Part shown: in pieces, positions 36,543-42,811 of the stretch
How the letters are laid out: each line of letters opens with the position of its first letter
Position numbering within the stretch: position 1 is the stretch's first letter
Assembly: GCA_002898075.1 (NCBI GenBank)
Contig: BDSV01000107.1
Span: 1 to 42,811, forward strand
Reading direction: 5' to 3'
Source of the DNA: a bacterium BMS3Abin03
Lineage (GTDB): Bacteria > Bacteroidota > Ignavibacteria > Ignavibacteriales > Ignavibacteriaceae
Length of the DNA: 42,811 bases
Notes under the pieces: generated by a model
Databases searched by the model: none
What the model was told of the DNA's origin: nothing
Seen by the model: only the letters and a program-made list of their open reading frames with translations
Position numbers and translations under genes: made by a program

Positions 36543-36910
36543 GTCATTCTCACGAAAGTGGGAATCTCTTAACTTTCTTCCACCAATCGTTCATATAAGT
36601 CATCCCAATCAGGATTAACCTTTTCAATCAACTCGATTTTCCATTGTCTATTCCATTTCTTTAATCTTTTTTCTCTATTAATTGCATCCTCAACACGATT
36701 AAATACTTCGAAATAAAATAATCGTTTCAGATTATATTTTTTTGTAAATCCTTCAACTAAACCATTTCTATGTTCATAACCTCTTCTAACAAGATTATTA
36801 GACATTCCCGTGTATAATGTTCCCCGTGGTTTATTTGTTACTATATAAACATAATGGTTTTTCATTTGTGTATAATTACTTGTTAGATTTCCGATTAAAT
36901 CGGAAATGAC
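36543..36910. mobile_element. Candidate GIY-YIG-bearing palindrome element
   Basis: GTC plus arm ATTCTC-N8-GGGAAT (36546-36565) and inverted arm ATTTCC-N9-GGAAAT (36887-36907) plus GAC bracket 321 bases that are almost entirely the GIY-YIG gene. The flanks and arm orientation match the short paired palindromes elsewhere. The gene's stop lies 3 bases from one arm and its start 21 bases from the other. Confidence 0.55.
36569..36865 (-). CDS. Single-domain GIY-YIG endonuclease-like protein
   Basis: A 98-residue protein starting MKNHYVYIV; 21 further upstream codons read through a repeat arm and are unlikely to be natural. The GIY-YIG domain shows HYVYIVTNKPRGTLYTGMSN, the arginine helix NLVRRGYEHRNGLVEGFTKK, YFEVFNRVEDAINREKRLKK (which contains the metal-binding Glu), then WNRQWKIELIEKVNPDWDDL. 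Such stand-alone domains (YhbQ/UPF0213-like) are widespread and poorly understood. The gene splits the clpB-htpG chaperone block and is tightly bracketed by inverted palindromes, suggesting it arrived as part of an element. Confidence 0.88.
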   Translation of the reverse strand: MKNHYVYIVTNKPRGTLYTGMSNNLVRRGYEHRNGLVEGFTKKYNLKRLFYFEVFNRVEDAINREKRLKKWNRQWKIELIEKVNPDWDDLYERLVEES

Positions 36911-36944
36911 AATAAGAAACAACACCAACTCATTTAAGAGGATG

Positions 36945-38858
36945 TTAATATTTCTTTAGTTCAACATACCAGTCACTTGATTCTTCCAACATCTTATTAA
37001 GCCGGTTAATTAATTTGTGCGGGTCATCGAGCGATCCTTCAAGCAATAATGCCGATTCGTATAATTGTTCCGTTACATTTTTAATATATTTATCATTATT
37101 AGATTTTTTGAATACCTTCAATAAATTCCTTATCAATTTATGATCTTTGTTTACTTCCATTACTTTCTTCTGCGTACCTAAATCCTGGTTTGCAAATTTC
37201 AATATCTTCTGCATTTGAGCAGACATTCCTTCTTCTTTACTTATGAGACAGGAGGGGCTATCGGTTAAGCGTTTCGATTCTTTTACATCCTCAACTCTGT
37301 CTCCCAATATCTCTTTCATCTTTGCAAGTAAACTATCAAAATGGAGCTGATCATCTTTGCTTAACTCTTCAATCTCTTCCTTTTTCTTTTCTATGGATTC
37401 CATTTTTTCAAGTTTCAGCGGATCTGCATTTTCAACAGATTTAAAATCATAGTCTTTATATTTTCTTATTGCGTTAACTACAAATTCATCAACAGGATCG
37501 TAGAGATAAAGAACCTCAATGCCTTTGCTTCTGAATATTTCGAGATGAGGATCGAGTGCGAGCGCATCCCTGCTTGCACCGAGTGCGTAATAAATTTCTT
37601 TCTGATCTTTTTTCATCCTGCCTACGTAATCTTCGAGCGAGACTAATTCATTTGCATCTTTTGATATAGAGGAATTAAATCTCAACAAACTTTGATATTT
37701 ATCTGCGTTAGCAAAATCCATATAACCAAGTTTGAATATCTGTCCGTGTTCTTTCCAGAATTGTGCATATTTCCCGGCATCTTCTTTTGCAATTTTTTGC
37801 AGGTGCGAAAGAACCTGGCTCGATACGCTTGATGCAATCTTACTGAAAATAATATTTTCCTGTAAGGTTTCGCGCGATATATTAAGCGGCAGGTCTTCGG
37901 AATCAACCACACCTACAACGAAACTTAAATACTCAGGAAGCAGGTCCTTATTTTTGTGCTGTATCAAAACTCTGCGTACGTAAAGATCCAAGCCGTAATC
38001 ATCTCTATTAAATTTAAACCATTCATTGCTTTTTTTAGGAATGAATAAAAGACTACTGAATTGAATAGGCGCATCCACAGAAGTATGAATCACTTCCATC
38101 GGTTCTTCGGTATCGTAGCTTAAAAACTTATAGAATTCAGTGTACTGTTCTTTGGTAATCTGGCTTTTCGGTTCGCGCCACAATGCCGAAACCGTATTAA
38201 CTTTTTCCTTTCCCAGGTAGATGGGGAACTGAATAAAATTAGAATGTTTTTTAATTATAGATTCTAACCTGAATTGATCGGCAAACTCTTTGGCATCATC
38301 CTTTAAATGAACTTCGACGGTTGTTCCTCTTTTCAGCTTTTCATCAAGCTCAGTTATTTCATAATCGCCCAAACCATCCGAGCGCCATACAACTGCTGGC
38401 TCATCCTTTTTGTACGATTTGGTTTTGATAACAACCTCCTTAGCCACCATAAATACAGAATAAAATCCAACTCCAAACTTTCCGATAATATTATTGGCAT
38501 CCTCTTTATGCTTGGTTAATTGCTTTAAGAAATCAGCCGAACCGGATTTAGCAATGGTTCCAATATTTTTAATTAATTCATCTTTTGTCATTCCTGTTCC
38601 GGTATCGCTAACGGTTAGCAAATTTTTCTTTTCATCAAAATCAATTTTAATTTCCAAAGGCAAATCGCCGTCAATCATTTCTGTTCCCTTGTTGGATTCG
38701 AATCTTATCTTATCCAGCGCATCAGATGCGTTCGATATCAATTCACGCAGAAAGATTTCTCTGCGTGTATAAAGAGAGTGTACAAGAATATCGAGCAGTT
38801 GTTTTACTTCTGCTTTAAAGTGGTACTTCTTTTTTACAGTTGTTTTTTCAGCAGACAT
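36945..38858 (-). CDS. htpG: HtpG, bacterial Hsp90
   Basis: A 637-residue Hsp90 chaperone of normal length. The GHKL ATPase domain shows LLDILVHSLYTRREIFLREL, ISNASDALDKIRF, the nucleotide loop VSDTGTGMTKDELI and NIIGKFGVGFYSVFMVA. The middle domain has RRVLIQHKNKDLLPEYLSFV and VVGVVDSEDLPLNISRETLQ with the catalytic Arg. The C-terminal dimerisation domain follows residue about 510. A strong AGGAGG ribosome site lies in the 18-base gap after cbpA, so the two are co-transcribed. Confidence 0.96.
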   Translation of the reverse strand: MSAEKTTVKKKYHFKAEVKQLLDILVHSLYTRREIFLRELISNASDALDKIRFESNKGTEMIDGDLPLEIKIDFDEKKNLLTVSDTGTGMTKDELIKNIGTIAKSGSADFLKQLTKHKEDANNIIGKFGVGFYSVFMVAKEVVIKTKSYKKDEPAVVWRSDGLGDYEITELDEKLKRGTTVEVHLKDDAKEFADQFRLESIIKKHSNFIQFPIYLGKEKVNTVSALWREPKSQITKEQYTEFYKFLSYDTEEPMEVIHTSVDAPIQFSSLLFIPKKSNEWFKFNRDDYGLDLYVRRVLIQHKNKDLLPEYLSFVVGVVDSEDLPLNISRETLQENIIFSKIASSVSSQVLSHLQKIAKEDAGKYAQFWKEHGQIFKLGYMDFANADKYQSLLRFNSSISKDANELVSLEDYVGRMKKDQKEIYYALGASRDALALDPHLEIFRSKGIEVLYLYDPVDEFVVNAIRKYKDYDFKSVENADPLKLEKMESIEKKKEEIEELSKDDQLHFDSLLAKMKEILGDRVEDVKESKRLTDSPSCLISKEEGMSAQMQKILKFANQDLGTQKKVMEVNKDHKLIRNLLKVFKKSNNDKYIKNVTEQLYESALLLEGSLDDPHKLINRLNKMLEESSDWYVELKKY

Positions 38859-38876
38859 TTATAAAATCCTCCTAAA

Positions 38877-39824
38877 TTAATATGTATAACTGCTTCTCAT
38901 TGCAGCAAGTTTTTTAAATAATTCTTTTTCTTCGGGTTTTAAATTTTTTGGAATTTCAACTTTAATTTTTACAAACAGATCACCAAGAGTTTTTTTGTTC
39001 TCTTCAGTTCTGAATCCCAAACCCTTTAATCTTAGTGTAGTACCGCTGTCCGTTCCTTCGGGAATTTTGATGTATACTGTTTTCCCGTTTAACGCCCGGA
39101 TTTGTTTTTTGCCACCGAGAACTGCGGTATAAAGATCGACGTACAAATCGTAGTAAAGATCGTTCCCGATTAATTCAAAATACGGATGCTTCTCGATTTT
39201 TATCGTTAAGTAAAGATCACCTTTTTCGCCGCCATGACTTCCTTTGCCGCCGAGACCTTTTAACCTAAGCTTTTTACCATCCTTCGTCCCCGGCTCAATA
39301 GTCAATCTTATCTTTTTACCTTCGATCAAAACTTCTTTTGATGCACCATGAAAAGCATCTTCAAGTGTAATATATAAAGTTGCTTCAAAGTCGGCGCCTT
39401 TCCTTTTAGTCTTGCGGTGGGTTCTTGCGCCAAATCCTGATGTCGGTCTTCCGAAAAAGCTTTCGAAGAAATCGGAAAAGCCGCTAATATTTCCAAAAAT
39501 ATCGCCGAGGTCTCCGGAAAATTCATAAGTTGTTCTCCCGGGTTTTCCTCCGCGAAAGTGAGAATAAAAATCTTCAAAACCCTGACCTGCAGATTGATAT
39601 TGTTTCCAGTTGGCACCGAGTGTGTCGTATTTTTTTCTTTTTTCGGGATCGCTTAATACTTCGTTTGCCTCGGTAACTTCTTTAAATTTTTCTTCTGCAG
39701 ATTTATCGTTCGGGTTATGGTCCGGATGATATTTCATTGCAAGCTTACGGTAAGCTTTTTTTATTTCATCCTGGGTAGCATTCTTACTAACGCCAAGAAT
39801 GTTATAGTAATCTTTAAACTCCAT
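38877..39824 (-). CDS. cbpA: CbpA/DnaJ-class co-chaperone (no zinc finger)
   Basis: A 315-residue class B Hsp40. The J domain is residues about 4-70 ([23 protein letters not shown] in [10 protein letters not shown]). A Gly/Phe-rich linker follows ([40 protein letters not shown]). Two beta-sandwich substrate domains complete it ([37 protein letters not shown]). The Cys-rich zinc domain of true DnaJ is absent. It stimulates DnaK ATPase and hands over clients. The stop lies 18 bases before htpG. Confidence 0.92.
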   Translation of the reverse strand: MEFKDYYNILGVSKNATQDEIKKAYRKLAMKYHPDHNPNDKSAEEKFKEVTEANEVLSDPEKRKKYDTLGANWKQYQSAGQGFEDFYSHFRGGKPGRTTYEFSGDLGDIFGNISGFSDFFESFFGRPTSGFGARTHRKTKRKGADFEATLYITLEDAFHGASKEVLIEGKKIRLTIEPGTKDGKKLRLKGLGGKGSHGGEKGDLYLTIKIEKHPYFELIGNDLYYDLYVDLYTAVLGGKKQIRALNGKTVYIKIPEGTDSGTTLRLKGLGFRTEENKKTLGDLFVKIKVEIPKNLKPEEKELFKKLAAMRSSYTY

Positions 39825-39882
39825 TAACCTTACCTTCTTTCTGTTCTCTTCACAATAAAAATGAAGGATTACAATTTAAATA

Positions 39883-39912
39883 AAAAGGGCAACTGTTAAC
39901 AGCCGCCCTTTT
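39883..39912 (-). terminator. Terminator of the Hsp20 gene
   Basis: Arms AAAAGGGC and GCCCTTTT (8 bp) around a 14-base loop; on the minus strand T-rich sequence follows. It lies between the Hsp20 and CbpA genes, so these are likely separate transcripts or attenuated. Confidence 0.6.
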
Positions 39913-39935
39913 AATATTGAGAAGCATAACCGGTA

Positions 39936-40400
39936 TTAGCTAACTTTTATAGCTATTTCTTTCGGCTTAACCTCATCAGCTTTGGGGATGGTAATACTCA
40001 ACTGTCCATCCTTGAATTCAGCGTTTATCTTGTCTTCTTTGATCTCCTTCGGAATATTGAATGATCTGTAGTATTTACCAAAGGATCTTTCTATACGATG
40101 AAACTTTTTATCTTTGGTTTCTTTCTCTTCACTTCTTTCACCGCTTATGGTTAAAGTTCCATCTGCATAGGAAATTTTAACATCATCCTTTTTAATTCCG
40201 GGAAGATCGACTTTCAAGTAGTAGTTATCGTCGTCTTCATAAATATCAGTTAAAGGCATCCACACAGCATTCTCATATTCCTCGTCAATGTCTTCTTTTT
40301 TAGCTACACCGAATCTGCTTCCCAGTGTATTGAACATTCTATTGAACTCACGTTCAATATCTAACAGGTCTCTAACAGGATTAAATTTTACGAGTGCCAT
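39936..40400 (-). CDS. Small heat shock protein, Hsp20 family
   Basis: A 154-residue alpha-crystallin-domain protein. The N-terminal arm (FNPVRDLLDIEREFNRMFNT) is followed by WMPLTDIYEDDDNYYLKVDL, PGIKKDDVKISYADGTLTIS, and a C-terminal domain end DGQLSITIPKADEVKPKEIA with an I-x-I-like tail. It holds unfolded proteins for ClpB/DnaK. The ribosome site is unusually complete, an AGGAGGTGATA match to the 16S rRNA tail, ending just before the ATG, suggesting high translation. It heads the heat-shock block on this strand. Confidence 0.92.
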   Translation of the reverse strand: MALVKFNPVRDLLDIEREFNRMFNTLGSRFGVAKKEDIDEEYENAVWMPLTDIYEDDDNYYLKVDLPGIKKDDVKISYADGTLTISGERSEEKETKDKKFHRIERSFGKYYRSFNIPKEIKEDKINAEFKDGQLSITIPKADEVKPKEIAIKVS

Positions 40401-40757
40401 AATATCACCTCCTTTTTTTTATTTGAGTTTTCGTTTCGCAACAACATTAACAAATCGTGTGCCGATCCCCCGGGGCTGCCCTAACCCCTTGTTTTATAAA
40501 GGGTTATAGAATTATTTGATAATTACGCCCCTAAGTGACATCATGGCAGTTATAATGACTTATATTCATTCACCGGACTTATTGTGTAAATTTGTATGAC
40601 AAAATTTCAAAGTGTCGTAAAACAATCTTGACGCTCGATTCATTGCAAGAAATAAAGATTTTACTGAAGATACATATCCGGAAAGGTATCTGTAAATTGG
40701 ATTGTTAATCCATTAATTCTTTTATATTTTTGCATCCTTTTAAAAATATTTTTTTGT
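40401..40757. other. Divergent intergenic region between hsp20 and mnmE
   Basis: This gap holds the promoters of both genes. No CIRCE-type inverted repeat was found. A short frame closed upstream by a stop (40621-40695) reads NNLDARFIARNKDFTEDTYP then ERYL and a stop; it could be a gene tail relic or chance. An AACCC...GGGTT hairpin-like stretch lies near 40480-40505. Confidence 0.4.
40702..40732 (+). promoter_or_regulatory. mnmE: Candidate promoter of mnmE
   Basis: TATTTTTG at 40725-40732 fits the TAnnTTTG -7 consensus, and TTGT at 40702-40705 lies about 19 bases upstream, close to the -33 position. The ATG is at 40758. Confidence 0.4.
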
Positions 40758-42119
40758 ATGACTAAAATTCAATCTGAAGATACAATTGTTGCTTTAGCTA
40801 CACCCGCCGGTGTCGGCGCAATATCGGTAATAAGGGTTAGCGGTTCCGAAGCGATTGAAACAATCGATAAAATATTCAAAGGGAAAAAGAGCTTGGCGAA
40901 AGCCGGCACACACACCGTACATTACGGAAAAATCGAGACTGGAGAAGGTAATTTTATTGATGATGTGCTTGTCTCGGTCTTCAGAAAACCGAATTCATAT
41001 ACCGGTGAAGATGCTGTTGAGATTAGCACTCATGGCAACCCTTTCATAACACAGAAAATAATTGGGCAGCTCATTTCAAACAATATACGAATAGCTGAAC
41101 CCGGCGAATTTACAAAGCGCGCATTTTTAAACAACCGGATCGATCTTGCCCAAGCAGAAGCTGTTGCTGATGTAATCAATGCACGGACCGAAGCATCATT
41201 AAGGGGATCGAGAAACCAGCTCGACGGTTTACTTTCAGAAAAAGTTAATCAGCTTAGAGAGATGCTGCTTAATGCTTCATCTTATATAGAATTGGAACTC
41301 GACTTTGCTGAAGAAGAACTTGAGTTTATTGATAAAAATGAATTACAGGAAAAAATAGATTCGATCACTACAGAAATTGATAAGTTATTATCGACCTATT
41401 CATTCGGTAGAGTGATAAGAGACGGTGTAAACGTTGCATTAGTCGGCAAGCCGAATGTAGGGAAGTCTTCGCTGCTTAATTATATGCTTAAAGAATCCCG
41501 TGCAATTGTGAGTGAAATTCCCGGTACTACAAGGGATGTAATAAGGGAAGAAGTTTCGATAGACGGAATATTGTTCAAGCTGTTCGACACAGCAGGTATG
41601 AGAGTTTCGGAGGATGCGATAGAAAAAGAAGGTGTTCTAAGATCGCGTGAAGCAATTAAGAATGCCGACCTGGTTTTAATTATTGGCGATGTAGAGCAAT
41701 CCTTCTCGGATGGGCTGGAAAGAGAAATTAAAACCTTAATAAATTCTGAAAATATAATTAAAGTTTTGAATAAAATTGACCTCGATAAAAATGTTCCAAT
41801 AGATGCAGATGTAAAACTTTCTGCAAAAACCGGTGAGGGAATCGATGAATTATTTAGGGTGATGAAAGGGAAAGCAATCGGGGCATCGATTTATAGTGAA
41901 AAAACTGCTATCGTTTCAAATATAAGACATTTTGAATGTTTAAAGAAAGCAAAAGAAAGTTTAATTACTGCAAGAGAATCGGTTAAGAATAGAATGAGCG
42001 GTGAATTTATCGCAGTTGATTTGAGAAATGCAGAACAGAATCTTGCGGAAATAATCGGGGTAGTAACGACAGACGATATTTTGAACAATATTTTTTCGAA
42101 GTTTTGTATAGGTAAGTAA
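40758..42119 (+). CDS. mnmE: tRNA modification GTPase MnmE
   Basis: A 453-residue GTPase that, with MnmG, installs the 5-carboxymethylaminomethyl (or related) group on wobble U34 of tRNAs. The N-terminal formyl-tetrahydrofolate-binding domain has DTIVALATPAGVGAISVIRV and STHGNP; the helical domain follows residue about 125; the G domain (about 215-375) has ALVGKPNVGKSSLL, PGTTRDV, DTAGM and the NKID motif; and the C-terminus ends in the catalytic FCIGK. Length is standard. It is followed by two parS sites and mnmG. Confidence 0.96.
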   Translation: MTKIQSEDTIVALATPAGVGAISVIRVSGSEAIETIDKIFKGKKSLAKAGTHTVHYGKIETGEGNFIDDVLVSVFRKPNSYTGEDAVEISTHGNPFITQKIIGQLISNNIRIAEPGEFTKRAFLNNRIDLAQAEAVADVINARTEASLRGSRNQLDGLLSEKVNQLREMLLNASSYIELELDFAEEELEFIDKNELQEKIDSITTEIDKLLSTYSFGRVIRDGVNVALVGKPNVGKSSLLNYMLKESRAIVSEIPGTTRDVIREEVSIDGILFKLFDTAGMRVSEDAIEKEGVLRSREAIKNADLVLIIGDVEQSFSDGLEREIKTLINSENIIKVLNKIDLDKNVPIDADVKLSAKTGEGIDELFRVMKGKAIGASIYSEKTAIVSNIRHFECLKKAKESLITARESVKNRMSGEFIAVDLRNAEQNLAEIIGVVTTDDILNNIFSKFCIGK

Positions 42120-42123
42120 AGCT

Positions 42124-42139
42124 TGTTTCACGTGAAACC
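42124..42139. promoter_or_regulatory. parS centromere site 1 (ParB binding)
   Basis: TGTTTCACGTGAAACC carries the exact 14-base palindrome GTTTCACGTGAAAC, matching the bacterial parS consensus. It begins five bases after the mnmE stop. Such sites are bound by ParB and lie near the origin in most chromosomes. Confidence 0.9.
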
Positions 42140-42179
42140 GGATTGAAATTTTCGTAACCGTTGACATTTGAAAAAAATC

Positions 42180-42195
42180 TGTTTCACGTGAAACG
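42180..42195. promoter_or_regulatory. parS centromere site 2 (ParB binding)
   Basis: TGTTTCACGTGAAACG repeats the same 14-base palindrome 56 bases after the first, in the short gap before mnmG. Two sites in tandem strengthen the call. The rest of the gap (to 42296) has no gene. Confidence 0.9.
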
Positions 42196-42296
42196 GGAAA
42201 AATGATATTATGAAACGAGCATGAAAAATCAATTTACACACAATGTAATGATTATAATGCGAGTTCCATCTGACCTTTATTTAAAATTATAAGTAG

Positions 42297-42811
42297 ATGA
42301 AAAGTTTTGACATAATAGTAATTGGTGGCGGACACGCTGGTATAGAAGCGGCATCTGCTTCTGCAAGAATGGGCTGCACGGTTGCTTTGATCACAATGGA
42401 TAAATATGCGCTGGGAAGAATGTCCTGTAACCCGGCAATCGGCGGAACTGCAAAAGGACATCTCGTTAGAGAGATAGATGCTTTAGGCGGAATAATGGGC
42501 AAATTAGCCGATAAAACAGGAATTCAATTCAGAATGCTGAACCGTTCGAGGGGTCCGGCAGTCTGGTCGCCGCGCTGTCAATCGGATAGAGAGCTATATT
42601 CGAAAGCCGCCGCTGAGGAAATTCTTTCAACCGGGAATATCGAACTTATCGAGGATACCGTTACAGAAATCTTAGTTGAGAATAAAGTGGTTAAGGGTGT
42701 AAAAATTAAACGGGGGGATGAGATTTATTCCAGGGCGGTTATTCTGTCTTCAGGTACATTTTTAAATGCTTTGATGCACACGGGTTTAAGTTCTACCAGC
42801 GGCGGACGGTA
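42297..42811 (+). CDS. mnmG: MnmG (GidA), N-terminal part, cut by window end
   Basis: The frame from the ATG at 42297 reads SFDIIVIGGGHAGIEAASAS (FAD-binding dinucleotide motif), then GRMSCNPAIGGTAKGHLVRE, ALGGIMGKLADKTGIQFRML, NRSRGPAVWSPRCQSDRELY and LSSGTFLNALMHTG. These are hallmarks of MnmG, the FAD partner of MnmE in tRNA U34 modification. About 172 codons are present; the rest lies beyond the window, so this is truncation by the window and not a broken gene. Confidence 0.95.
   Translation, partial: MKSFDIIVIGGGHAGIEAASASARMGCTVALITMDKYALGRMSCNPAIGGTAKGHLVREIDALGGIMGKLADKTGIQFRMLNRSRGPAVWSPRCQSDRELYSKAAAEEILSTGNIELIEDTVTEILVENKVVKGVKIKRGDEIYSRAVILSSGTFLNALMHTGLSSTSGGR

Noticed and set aside
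36866-36928. N-terminal extension of the GIY-YIG protein
   Set aside because: The extra codons translate the inverted palindrome arm; the domain starts at MKNHYVYIV.
40401-40757. CIRCE (HrcA) operator upstream of hsp20
   Set aside because: No TTAGCACTC-N9-GAGTGCTAA-like sequence is present.

Overview
This window looks like a chromosomal segment of an Ignavibacteria-type bacterium (Bacteroidota/Ignavibacteriota side of the FCB group). Evidence: three type IX secretion C-terminal sorting domains with the NYPNPFNPxT signature (two full genes, one relic), many signal-peptide or lipobox proteins, candidate TAnnTTTG-like promoters, and an AT-rich genome with conserved housekeeping genes. The right end (mnmE, two parS sites, start of mnmG) is an arrangement usually found close to the replication origin.

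Layout. 1-6.1 kb: a membrane spermidine-synthase-like protein overlapping a secreted isoaspartyl methyltransferase, an orphan T9SS tail, a DUF2007 zinc-ribbon protein and an APC permease. 6.1-12.1 kb: EamA exporter, two lipoproteins (one with PEGA), a T9SS FG-GAP protein, a DUF4878 lipoprotein and a YiiX-like permuted papain-fold protein. 12.2-14.15 kb is a gene graveyard on the minus strand: a broken adenosine/adenine deaminase, a DUF6922/AbiEii-type toxin-antitoxin relic, and a DUF6364 antitoxin with a dead PIN toxin. 14.1-18.7 kb: GT9 glycosyltransferase, a large DUF2723 membrane protein and a small conserved-looking protein. 18.9-25.3 kb: a T9SS beta-propeller protein, SlyD, SIMPL, VOC and S9-peptidase genes. 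25.4-28.8 kb: one open frame joining a molybdopterin oxidoreductase catalytic subunit to a complete NifS/IscS-type cysteine desulfurase. 29.1-33.6 kb: NTF2-like secreted protein, MscS channel, acyl-CoA thioesterase and an acetyl-CoA-synthetase-like protein with an eroded P-loop. 33.8-40.4 kb: a chaperone block on one strand (ClpB, HtpG, CbpA/DnaJ, Hsp20) interrupted by a GIY-YIG gene. 40.7 kb-end: mnmE, parS x2, mnmG (cut by the window edge).

The most unusual signals are (i) the molybdoenzyme-cysteine desulfurase fusion, which suggests on-site sulfuration of the Mo centre, and (ii) a dispersed family of paired palindromes. Each unit has the form GTC-arm-CT...AG-arm-GAC with a nearly constant 21-23 nt spacer; six short copies are seen. 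In a seventh, larger copy the spacer is replaced by the GIY-YIG nuclease gene. This has the look of an autonomous/non-autonomous mobile family, comparable in logic to RAYT/REPIN. Three short copies lie inside larger MITE-like units with GGCTGT...AAAAG ends. A second palindrome family (GCGGGACA/TGTCCCGC type and a relative) clusters upstream of clpB's 3' end, and one such palindrome is inserted in frame in a T9SS domain.

No tRNA, rRNA or CRISPR array was recognised. All family assignments are from reading the sequence, without database searches.
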